From Thermoplasmatota archaeon (GTDB lineage: Archaea; Thermoplasmatota; Thermoplasmata; RBG-16-68-12; JAJISG01): a stretch of 18,197 nt of DNA. Below the pieces are notes generated by a model. It saw only the letters and a list, made by a program, of their open reading frames with translations. It was not told the DNA's origin and did not search any database. How positions within the stretch are numbered: position 1 is the stretch's first letter; each line of letters begins with the position of its first letter. The DNA is taken from positions 1 through 18,197 of the forward strand of contig JAJISG010000217.1 of the NCBI GenBank assembly GCA_022848835.1. Direction: 5' to 3'. The translations under genes and the position numbers were made by a program. Shown piece after piece: positions 7,938-14,302 of the stretch.

Positions 7938-8705
7938 ATGGGTAGGACCCTGGGCCTCCTGACAGAGGACTTTCGCCTATACCACGACCTTGTGTCACAC
8001 CTGAAGGACCGGGATCTGTCGTACGTTAGTCTTTCCTTCGACAAGCCCATTCCGCCGGAGGTGGGTGTGGTTCTCACCACCGCGAGGGAGCTTCGACGAG
8101 TCGACTTTCAACCCAAGGTTGCCTGTGAGAGCGTGGAGGATGCGGTCGCCAGGGCCCTTCAGCTCATAAGAGGTAAGACCTCATTCGAGGAAATAGTCAT
8201 GGGAATCGACCCAGGACCCAGGCCTGGCATCGCTATCCTGGGGGACGGAGAGCTGGTAGACACCAGAACCGCTCCTTCTCCAGAAGGGGTCCTTGACATC
8301 TTTCGGAGCGTCTTGAAGAACTACAAGGGCCCTGCGTGCAGGGTCAGAATCGGCCACGGAGATCCGACGAATCGAAACAGGATTATCAACGCCCTATCCA
8401 GCGTTGGCGTACAGGCCGAAATCGTCGATGAGAGGGGGACAACCAGGAGGTACAAAAGGAGGGACGACGCGAGAAATATCGAGTCCGCCATAGACATCGC
8501 CATGGGCAGAGGCGTTGTGGCGGAGAGCTGGTACGAGATATTCCCTACAAGAGGGGAGCTCAGGGAAATTCAGAGACGAAGCAGGATTCACTCCGGAGGC
8601 AAACTGACCATATCTAAGGAGCTAGCAGAGAGGGTGGCCCGGGGAGAGATATCCCTCTCCGAGGCCGTCGCGGAGCAAGCCTCCAACTTGAAGTCGCCAG
8701 AGTGA
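7938..8705 (+). CDS. Uncharacterised archaeal protein with RuvC/YqgF-like RNase H fold
   Basis: A 255-residue protein that I do not recognise as a named gene. Residues 86-100 hold GIDPGPRPGIAIL, the first strand of RuvC/YqgF-type RNase H folds with a potential metal-binding Asp91. Residues 164-169 hold DERGTT, close to the DERLTT-type motif of YqgF. Residues 175-189 (RRDDARNIESAIDIA) resemble the last acidic helix of RuvC-like nucleases. An acidic D-E-D set is therefore present, consistent with nuclease activity on structured DNA or RNA, but this is inferred. About 85 N-terminal residues precede the fold and look like a separate small alpha/beta domain. A charged C-terminal tail (about 205-255) could bind nucleic acid. 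It has its own TATA box, 42 bp after dnaJ. Confidence 0.8.
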   Translation: MGRTLGLLTEDFRLYHDLVSHLKDRDLSYVSLSFDKPIPPEVGVVLTTARELRRVDFQPKVACESVEDAVARALQLIRGKTSFEEIVMGIDPGPRPGIAILGDGELVDTRTAPSPEGVLDIFRSVLKNYKGPACRVRIGHGDPTNRNRIINALSSVGVQAEIVDERGTTRRYKRRDDARNIESAIDIAMGRGVVAESWYEIFPTRGELREIQRRSRIHSGGKLTISKELAERVARGEISLSEAVAEQASNLKSPE

Positions 8706-8809
8706 TCGCTATCGACCCTCATAGGAGCGGGCGATGTTTTCCCAGGCAGGTGGCAAAGCCAGATTTTGGGACCATTCGACCCATTCAATCATTGGAGGGA
8801 CCCTAACCC

Positions 8810-8823
8810 AAATAATCAAATAG
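8810..8823 (+). promoter_or_regulatory. AT-rich promoter candidate for cdc48
   Basis: AAATAATCAAATAG is the only AT-rich element in the 138-bp gap before cdc48. It is centred about 23-30 nt upstream of the ATG. A GGTGAT (8833-8838) lies 5 nt before the ATG at 8844, so initiation could be short-leadered with a Shine-Dalgarno. Confidence 0.4.
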
Positions 8824-8843
8824 GGCCTAAAGGGTGATACAAG

Positions 8844-11072
8844 ATGATGCCAGATAGGGTAATTCTCAAAGTTGCAGAAGCGCCTCAGTCTGATGTTGGG
8901 CTGGGCAGGGCGCGCGTGGACACCAGAACCCGAATGGCTCTGGGCGTGGATGTGGGGGAGATTATCGAAATTGTGGGCAAGAAGAGCACTGCCGCGAAGC
9001 TTTTCCGTACCATGCAGGAAGACGAGGGCAAGGGCATTATCAGGGTTGACGGCCTCGTCCGCAGGAATCTGGGAGTTTCCATCGGGGACAAGGTGGAGGT
9101 GAAGAAGGCCGACGTTCAGCCGGCCCAGAAGGTGACCATAGCCCCTATCATTAGCGAAGGGCACAAGGTCAGTTTCGGTCAGGGGATAGAGAACTTTGTG
9201 AAGAGGGGACTGCTAAAGAGGCCCGTGGTTAAGGGGGATGTGGTTATCGTCCCAGGCATTGCCCTCATGGGAGGGGCTCTGCCCTTCATGGTCATAAGGA
9301 CGACGCCTAGGGGCACTGTCCAGGTCTCGGAGGAATCCCTCATCGAGATGAAGGAGGAGCCTATCAAGGAGGGGGAGATCCTCCAACCCACTATCACCTA
9401 CGAGGATATCGGAGGCCTCCATGAGGAACTTCTGAGGGTCAGGGAGATGATTGAGCTCCCACTGAAGCACCCTGAGCTCTTCGACCGACTCGGCATCGAT
9501 CCTCCCAAGGGCGTGCTCCTCTACGGTCCGCCAGGAACGGGAAAGACGCTAATCGCGAAGGCGGTGGCCAACGAGGCGGGCGCCAACTTCTATTCCATCC
9601 AGGGCCCCGAGATCATGTCCAAGTACTACGGGCAGAGTGAGGAGAGGCTCAGGGAGAAGTTCGAGGAGGCCCAGAAAAATGCTCCCTCCGTCCTCTTCAT
9701 CGATGAACTGGACTCCATAGCGCCCAAGAGGGAGGATGTTACGGGGGAGGTCGAGAGAAGGGTGGTGGCTCAGCTACTGACCCTGATGGACGGTCTCAGC
9801 GGCCGTGGCCAGGTCATCGTCATAGGCGCCACCAATCGGGAGGATGCCATCGACCCCGCCTTGAGAAGGCCAGGCCGCTTCGACAGGGAGATAGTGATCG
9901 GTGTCCCTGACCGCGATGGTAGGAAGGAGGTCCTGCAGATTCACACCCGAGGCATGCCGTTTGAGGGAACTGATGAGGATCGGGACATGCTCCTCACAGA
10001 GCTGGCAAACATCACCCACGGCTTTGTGGGTGCTGACCTGGCCGCCCTCGCCAGAGAGGCCGCCATGAAGGCCCTCAGGAGGTATCTCCCAGATATCGAC
10101 CTCGATGAGCCCATACCCGCTGAGATCCTGGAGAAGATGAAGGTCTTCAAGGATGACTTTAAGGAGGCTTTGAAGGAGGTGGAGCCTAGCGCCCTCAGGG
10201 AGGTACTGGTGGAGATCCCCCGGGTGAAGTGGGAGGATGTCGGTGGCCTGGAAGATGTGAAACGGCAGCTCATAGAAGCTGTGGAGATGCCCATCAAGAA
10301 CCCCGAGTCCTTCACCCGAATGGGCATAAGGCCGCCCAGGGGCATCCTGCTGTATGGGCCGCCGGGGACGGGCAAGACCCTCCTGGCAAAGGCCGTCGCG
10401 ACGGAGTCAGAGGCCAATTTTATCTCAATTAAGGGGCCTGAGGTCATGTCAAAGTGGGTCGGGGAGAGCGAGAAGGCGATAAGGCAGATCTTCAAGAAGG
10501 CCAAGCAGGTGGCCCCTTGCGTTGTCTTCCTAGACGAGATAGATGCCCTTACCCCGAGAAGAGGGGCTGTCATGGGAGATTCCGGCGTCAGCGAGCGTAT
10601 GGTAAACCAGCTCCTCACATCCTTGGATGGTCTGGAGACCATGGAGGGGGTGGTGACCATCGGAGCCACCAACCGTCCTGACATGCTCGATCCCGCCCTC
10701 CTGAGACCGGGGCGTTTCGACCGGTTGATTATGTTACCGGTCCCTGATGAGAGCGCCCGATTGGAGATACTAGGGGTGCATACGAGGAACATGCCCCTGG
10801 ACACGGATGTGAACCTGAAGCAGCTGGCAGAGGATCTAGAGGGGTACGTGGGAGCCGACATTGAGGCCTTCTGCAGGGAAGCCGCCATGCACGCTCTCAG
10901 GGAGAATAGTGACGCCGTCCTCATTCGGGGAGAGGACTTCGAGGCAGCGAAGAAGATGGTTTTCCCGTCCGTTGATACGGAGACCGTCAAGATGTACGAA
11001 CAGATAGGCCAGGAGATACAGAAGAGGACTGTCAGGAAGCCCGAGGAGGAGGTCCTGCGCTATTATCGTTAA
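8844..11072 (+). CDS. cdc48: Cdc48/VAT-type double AAA+ unfoldase
   Basis: A 742-residue VCP-like ATPase. The N domain (about 1-180) carries the double-psi barrel typical of VAT ([24 protein letters not shown]). The D1 AAA module has Walker A GPPGTGKT at 228-235, Walker B VLFIDELD at 283-290 and RRPGRFDRE with arginine fingers. The D2 module has Walker A at 505-512, Walker B VVFLDEID at 560-567 and RPGRFDR. The C-terminus LRYYR has a penultimate tyrosine like the HbYX motif used to dock on the 20S proteasome. The hexamer extracts and unfolds proteins for degradation or remodelling. An adjacent ATG at 8847 is an equally possible start. No partner gene overlaps it, but it sits among folding and quality-control genes. 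Confidence 0.97.
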   Translation: MMPDRVILKVAEAPQSDVGLGRARVDTRTRMALGVDVGEIIEIVGKKSTAAKLFRTMQEDEGKGIIRVDGLVRRNLGVSIGDKVEVKKADVQPAQKVTIAPIISEGHKVSFGQGIENFVKRGLLKRPVVKGDVVIVPGIALMGGALPFMVIRTTPRGTVQVSEESLIEMKEEPIKEGEILQPTITYEDIGGLHEELLRVREMIELPLKHPELFDRLGIDPPKGVLLYGPPGTGKTLIAKAVANEAGANFYSIQGPEIMSKYYGQSEERLREKFEEAQKNAPSVLFIDELDSIAPKREDVTGEVERRVVAQLLTLMDGLSGRGQVIVIGATNREDAIDPALRRPGRFDREIVIGVPDRDGRKEVLQIHTRGMPFEGTDEDRDMLLTELANITHGFVGADLAALAREAAMKALRRYLPDIDLDEPIPAEILEKMKVFKDDFKEALKEVEPSALREVLVEIPRVKWEDVGGLEDVKRQLIEAVEMPIKNPESFTRMGIRPPRGILLYGPPGTGKTLLAKAVATESEANFISIKGPEVMSKWVGESEKAIRQIFKKAKQVAPCVVFLDEIDALTPRRGAVMGDSGVSERMVNQLLTSLDGLETMEGVVTIGATNRPDMLDPALLRPGRFDRLIMLPVPDESARLEILGVHTRNMPLDTDVNLKQLAEDLEGYVGADIEAFCREAAMHALRENSDAVLIRGEDFEAAKKMVFPSVDTETVKMYEQIGQEIQKRTVRKPEEEVLRYYR

Positions 11073-11123
11073 CAAGCACGCCTTTCCGACTCTTTGACAT
11101 GCCATATCCGGGGACTCGACAGA

Positions 11124-11133
11124 TTATTATATG
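11124..11133 (+). promoter_or_regulatory. TATA box of the PRC-barrel gene
   Basis: TTATTATATG is centred about 40 nt before the ATG at 11169, giving a leader of roughly 14 nt that contains GGTGA (11160-11164). Its position argues against a longer reading of the gene starting near 11094. Confidence 0.55.
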
Positions 11134-11168
11134 AGGGAGCCGATGTCCGGACTCCAGAAGGTGATGGG

Positions 11169-11408
11169 ATGAAGAGGTTCGTTACAGAACTCACAGGGAA
11201 GACCGTCATGACGGACGACGGCCGAATTCTGGGCGTGATAGAGAACTTGATCGTGGACACTAGAAGCGGACATGTCCAGGACGTCCTCGTGGCTCCCGCT
11301 GAGGACATAGACGCTCGGACCTTCCGCGTCGATCCTCAGGGAAAGCTTCTCCTCCCCTTCCAGGGGATGAAGGCCATCCGGGACGTAGTGGTGATGGACC
11401 TGGGCTAG
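11169..11408 (+). CDS. Small PRC-barrel domain protein
   Basis: A 79-residue protein consisting of one PRC-barrel domain. It has the pattern ELTGKTVMTDDGRILG, a VENLIVDT-like strand (here IENLIVDTRSGHVQDVLV), then LLPFQGMKAIRDVVVMD. Stand-alone PRC-barrel proteins of this size are widespread in Euryarchaeota. In haloarchaea, members named CdpB1/CdpB2 act with SepF at the division site; others are of unknown role. I cannot say which type this is. The ATG is chosen because the upstream TATA box and a GGTGA motif fit it, whereas a longer frame from 11094 would include the promoter. It lies between cdc48 (96 bp upstream) and the nfeD/stomatin pair. Confidence 0.85.
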   Translation: MKRFVTELTGKTVMTDDGRILGVIENLIVDTRSGHVQDVLVAPAEDIDARTFRVDPQGKLLLPFQGMKAIRDVVVMDLG

Positions 11409-11423
11409 TGAGTGAGGAAGCCT

Positions 11424-11430
11424 GATATAG
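11424..11430 (+). promoter_or_regulatory. TATA box of the nfeD-stomatin operon
   Basis: GATATAG is centred about 26 nt upstream of the nfeD ATG at 11453. No Shine-Dalgarno is present, consistent with a leaderless message. Confidence 0.55.
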
Positions 11431-11452
11431 GCTATCGTCTTTAGCCCACTCA

Positions 11453-11959
11453 ATGGTCGTCTTCGACGAGACTACCCTAGGACTCATCTTCCTCATCGTA
11501 GGCATCGTCCTCCTGCTGGTCGAGGCCTCTTCACCTGGTTTCTTCATTGCAGTCCCCGCTACTATCCTAATCGTCCTCGGACTCCTGGGTATGTTCATAC
11601 CTAATTTCTACTTCTCCCCCTGGGCTCCGATTTCAGCCATCGCCGTCGGTGCACCCCTGACCTATCTTACCATACTGCTGTACCAGAGGCTCGCGCCACC
11701 CTCTCCTCCCATCACTACCGTGGGAGGCTCCCTCATAGGGAGGACGGGAGTCGTGGTGCGAGATGTGGTCCCAGACTCAATTCGGGGCAAGGTGAATATC
11801 GACCACCAGGTGTGGAGCGCGACGGCAAGAGAATTGATCCCCGCTGGAACGAAGGTTAATGTGGTGGGGAGCAGAGGGGTTCATGTGACTGTCGAGAGAA
11901 GCGATGAGAAGTCCGAGGAGGGTGAGCCCTCTACGGGTGAGGCTGAACATAAGGAGTGA
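11453..11959 (+). CDS. NfeD-like membrane protein (partner of stomatin)
   Basis: A 168-residue short-form NfeD protein without the ClpP-like protease domain of the long form. Three hydrophobic segments are visible (about residues 8-24, 27-50 and 58-78). They are followed by a soluble OB-fold domain (about 95-148) with GRTGVVVRDVVPDSIRGKV and a GTKVNVVGSRG turn. The C-terminal ~20 residues are acidic and probably disordered. NfeD proteins are almost always encoded beside an SPFH protein. They are thought to regulate or scaffold its membrane oligomers, as seen for the next gene. The stop codon lies 5 bp before the stomatin ATG, indicating one operon. Confidence 0.9.
   Translation: MVVFDETTLGLIFLIVGIVLLLVEASSPGFFIAVPATILIVLGLLGMFIPNFYFSPWAPISAIAVGAPLTYLTILLYQRLAPPSPPITTVGGSLIGRTGVVVRDVVPDSIRGKVNIDHQVWSATARELIPAGTKVNVVGSRGVHVTVERSDEKSEEGEPSTGEAEHKE
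11951..11956 (+). promoter_or_regulatory. Shine-Dalgarno that decides the stomatin start
   Basis: AAGGAG lies 8 nt before the ATG at 11965, the same spacing as at the thermosome. It overlaps an alternative in-frame GTG at 11956, which makes the GTG less likely as the start. Confidence 0.6.
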
Positions 11960-11964
11960 AGAAG

Positions 11965-13155
11965 ATGCTACTTGGAAGGAAGAATTTGGGAATTTGGACG
12001 TTTGCTGCTTTGACTGCGTTCCTCTTGCGGGACATAACTGCTCAGATACCAGGGGAGCTGATAATCGGCATCTCTCTGCTGGTCCTGTTCACGACGATCA
12101 TCCTCTTTATGACGGCTGTGAAGATCATCCAGCCCTACGAGCAGGGTCTTCTAATCGTCCTGGGAAAATTCAGAAGGGTGATGAATCCCGGTTTCAACCT
12201 CGTACCGCCCCTCATCTCTCAGGTGATCAAGCTCGACCTCCGGACCCAAGTCCTCGACGTACCCAGGCAGGAGGTCATCACGAAGGACAACTCGCCTACC
12301 AATGTGGACGCCATCATATACATCAAGATCGTCGATCCGGCGAAGGCCTATTTCGAGGTCACGGATTACAGAATGGCTACCGTCGCTCTAGCACAGACGA
12401 CACTGCGATCTATCATCGGTGACATGGAGCTGGATGAGGTTCTGTACAACAGGCAGAATATCAATTTGAGTCTGAGGGATGTCCTCGACATGGCCACCGA
12501 CGCCTGGGGCGTAAAGGTCGAGGCTGTGGAGATCAGGGAGGTCGACCCCGCGCGCACAGTGAAGGCCGCCATGGAGGAGCAGACAGCGGCAGAGAGGGAG
12601 CGCAGAGCCGCCATCCTCAGGGCCGATGGAGAAAAGCGATCCGCGATCTTGGTGGCCGAGGGCTCGAAGCGAGCCAGAATCCTGGAGGCTGAAGGCATTC
12701 GAAAGTCCAAGGTCCTAGAAGCAGAGGGACAGAGGCTAGCGACGATCCTGGCATGGCAGGGGGAGGCTCAGAAGCTCAGGATACTGGCATTGGGGGCGTC
12801 GGTCCTCGATACGAAGTCCATCGCCGTCCTATCCATGGACACCCTAAAAGCGGTTGGCGACGGCAAGGCTACGAAAATCATATTCCCCTTCGAGATATCG
12901 CGCATGCTGGAGGGCGTCGCCGACTACCTGGGGGTAACCAAGAAGGTCCCGGAGAGGGAGATCGCCGGCTATAAGGATCTGGAGAAGCTCCTTGGGACGG
13001 CCGACGACGTCCTGGGCCCCCTTCCGAGTCGCGGGGATCTGGCTAAGGTCCTGGAGGCCGCGGAGGAGGAGATCGGGGTACCCGCTGTGGATGAGCTGAT
13101 AGAGGAGTTGGAGGCTGAGAAGGAGAAAAAGGGGTCTAAAGAAGACCCGTTATGA
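11965..13155 (+). CDS. SPFH/Band 7 (stomatin-prohibitin) membrane protein
   Basis: A 396-residue stomatin-like protein. Two hydrophobic stretches anchor the N-terminus (about 10-22 and 31-52). The SPFH domain follows, with QPYEQGLLIVLGKF, NPGFNLVPP, DVPRQEVITKDNSPTNVDA and WGVKVEAVEIREVDP. Residues 217-260 are four 11-residue repeats of the form IL-x-AEG-x-KR, a helical rod. They precede a stretch like the stomatin C-terminal segment (IAVLSMDTLKAV). The final ~80 residues are acidic and not typical of short stomatins. Such proteins form membrane rings that organise lipids and control membrane proteases. The ATG at 11965 is preferred over GTG at 11956, whose bases overlap the AAGGAG motif; the GTG would add three residues. 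Confidence 0.93.
   Translation: MLLGRKNLGIWTFAALTAFLLRDITAQIPGELIIGISLLVLFTTIILFMTAVKIIQPYEQGLLIVLGKFRRVMNPGFNLVPPLISQVIKLDLRTQVLDVPRQEVITKDNSPTNVDAIIYIKIVDPAKAYFEVTDYRMATVALAQTTLRSIIGDMELDEVLYNRQNINLSLRDVLDMATDAWGVKVEAVEIREVDPARTVKAAMEEQTAAERERRAAILRADGEKRSAILVAEGSKRARILEAEGIRKSKVLEAEGQRLATILAWQGEAQKLRILALGASVLDTKSIAVLSMDTLKAVGDGKATKIIFPFEISRMLEGVADYLGVTKKVPEREIAGYKDLEKLLGTADDVLGPLPSRGDLAKVLEAAEEEIGVPAVDELIEELEAEKEKKGSKEDPL
12613..12744 (+). repeat. Four tandem 11-residue coding repeats in the stomatin rod
   Basis: The translated units each start with IL or VL followed by nine residues centred on A-D/E-G (ILRADGEKRSA, ILVAEGSKRAR, ILEAEGIRKSK, VLEAEGQRLAT). An undecad (11-residue) period is the hallmark of right-handed coiled coils in the SPFH/flotillin stalk. 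The DNA itself is not closely repeated, so this is a protein-level repeat. Confidence 0.8.
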
Positions 13156-13311
13156 TCCCCTCCTTCTCGAGTCGCTTCACTCGAGTGGAACTGTACCGGT
13201 TGAAACTCCCAGCTGCCCTGCCATATCTCTGAAGCTCTTCCGGCCATCTTGGCCTAGGTGTCTGATGATCTTCAGGTCTAGTTCATCCAGGGGCTCTTCT
13301 CCCTCCTTCAT
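13136..13311 (-). pseudogene. AsnC/Lrp-type helix-turn-helix gene with single-base frameshift
   Basis: From ATG 13311 the frame gives a 44-residue product that looks like the start of an AsnC/Lrp DNA-binding domain. It reads LDELDLKIIRHLGQDGRKSF, then DMAGQLGVSTGTV, and ends abruptly at PLE-stop (TGA 13177-13179). The next expected part of the motif, VKRLEKEGIITG, is present in another frame from 13180 and ends at TAG 13136-13138. Restoring one base in CTCGAGTG rejoins the two with the family spacing (TV-x-x-R-V-K-R-L-E). No ligand-binding RAM domain follows, so even the repaired protein would be an HTH-only form of about 59 residues. A TATA box is present upstream. It may be a recent pseudogene, a base-calling error, or less likely recoding. 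The tail overlaps the stomatin 3' end. Confidence 0.7.
13166..13185. repeat. CTCGAG-N8-CTCGAG perfect hairpin/direct repeat
   Basis: Two copies of the self-complementary hexamer CTCGAG flank TCGCTTCA. The pair can fold as a 6-bp hairpin with an 8-nt loop and also counts as a direct repeat. It begins 10 bp after the stomatin stop codon, where it could help end transcription. It also coincides with the frameshift in the opposite-strand AsnC-like gene. Confidence 0.6.
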
Positions 13312-13340
13312 TACAATCGCCCCATTAGTGGAACCGCAGC

Positions 13341-13350
13341 CTTAATATTT
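13341..13350 (-). promoter_or_regulatory. TATA box of the AsnC-like gene
   Basis: On the minus strand this reads AAATATTAAG. It is centred 34 nt upstream of ATG 13311 and lies between the htpX stop and that ATG, so the broken regulator gene kept its own promoter. Confidence 0.5.
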
Positions 13351-13366
13351 CTGGCGCTTGCCGGTC

Positions 13367-14233
13367 TCAGAACTGGCCCAGCTCTCGAGCGAGCTTTCTT
13401 AGCCGTTTTATGCGACTCTCGAGGGGTGGGTGGGTCGAGAAGAGTTTCGTGAGAGCGGAACCCCGGAAGGGGTTGACTATGAAGAGGGAGGAGCTTGCGG
13501 GATTCCCCCTATCGATCGGTCTCCGACGGTTTGCGCTCTCCAGCTTCTCTAGCGCTCTAGCCAGCACAAGAGGCCGACCTATGGTCCTAGCGCCTACGGC
13601 GTCTGCTTTGTACTCCCGGCTCCTCGAGACCGCGAGCTGGATCAGGATGGCCGCGAGAGGCGCCGTAATCGCTACGATCAATAGGATGACAACGTTGCCC
13701 TGTCCGCGGCGACCGAAGAGGGCCGACCACCAGAAAATTCGGGCCATGAAGGCTATGGCCCCGGCCAGCGTCGCCGCGACCGACATGACTAGTATGTCTC
13801 TGTTCTTAATGTGGGCCATCTCGTGGGATATGACCCCCTCCAGTTCTGGCTCGGTGAGAAGGTTGAAGATGCCTTTGGTCACCGCCACCACTGCCTTCCG
13901 CGGATTCCTGCCTGTGGCGAAGGCGTTTGGCGTCATCGATGGGATGAGGGCCACCCTGGGCATGGGCAGGTTCGAGAGAGTCGCTACCCTACGAACCACC
14001 CTGTAGAGCTGAGGGACATCCTTCTCCTCCACCAGTTGAGCTCGATAGGACCAGAGAACGATGCGGTCGCTCAGGAAGTAGCTGATGATGTTCATCACTG
14101 CCGCAAGGCTGAGAAATACAATGGCTCCGAAGACCCAGTCTTGGAAGAAATACCCCCCTATCGCCCAGCCTATTCCCGTAAAGAGCAGCATCAGGAGGAC
14201 GAAGAGGCCCGCAGTCCTTAGGGTCCCACTCAT
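13367..14233 (-). CDS. htpX: HtpX-like membrane zinc metalloprotease (M48B)
   Basis: A 288-residue integral membrane protease with the full HtpX layout. Two N-terminal transmembrane segments (about 8-28 and 33-53) come first, then a zinc motif HEMAH at 137-141. A further hydrophobic pair follows (about 150-170 and 180-201), then the third metal ligand Glu207 in SREYKADA. The C-terminus has STHPPLESRIKRL, a conserved family motif. HtpX degrades misfolded membrane proteins and is stress-induced in bacteria. Here it stands 69 bp downstream of the Rqc2 gene on the same strand and near the SPFH/NfeD pair. Both are consistent with membrane quality control. The ATG start lies 27 nt from a TATA box with no Shine-Dalgarno, so a leaderless message is likely. 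Confidence 0.95.
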   Translation of the reverse strand: MSGTLRTAGLFVLLMLLFTGIGWAIGGYFFQDWVFGAIVFLSLAAVMNIISYFLSDRIVLWSYRAQLVEEKDVPQLYRVVRRVATLSNLPMPRVALIPSMTPNAFATGRNPRKAVVAVTKGIFNLLTEPELEGVISHEMAHIKNRDILVMSVAATLAGAIAFMARIFWWSALFGRRGQGNVVILLIVAITAPLAAILIQLAVSRSREYKADAVGARTIGRPLVLARALEKLESANRRRPIDRGNPASSSLFIVNPFRGSALTKLFSTHPPLESRIKRLRKLARELGQF

Positions 14234-14256
14234 TGTCGAATTTTACTTCGACCTCA

Positions 14257-14264
14257 GATATGAA
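14257..14264 (-). promoter_or_regulatory. TATA box of htpX
   Basis: On the minus strand this reads TTCATATC, centred about 27 nt before ATG 14233. It lies in the 69-bp gap after the Rqc2 gene and gives htpX its own leaderless promoter. Confidence 0.5.
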
Positions 14265-14302
14265 GCTTCCGGGAGCCCTCTCTATCGACTCCGAGATCTT
14301 GG

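Noticed and set aside
9941..10990. Long minus-strand open frame (349 codons) opposite cdc48
   Set aside because: It is Ser/Arg/Pro-rich with no domain signature and lies entirely across the conserved D1-D2 part of the Cdc48 ATPase. It is a by-product of GC-rich codon use.
11094..11168. 25-residue N-terminal extension of the PRC-barrel protein
   Set aside because: The stretch contains the predicted TATA box and the Shine-Dalgarno-like GGTGA, and the PRC domain begins right at the ATG at 11169.
13177..13186. Programmed -1 frameshift in the AsnC-like gene
   Set aside because: No slippery heptamer of the X-XXY-YYZ type is present at CCACTCGAGTGA; a base loss explains the data more simply, although the hairpin keeps the idea from being fully excluded.
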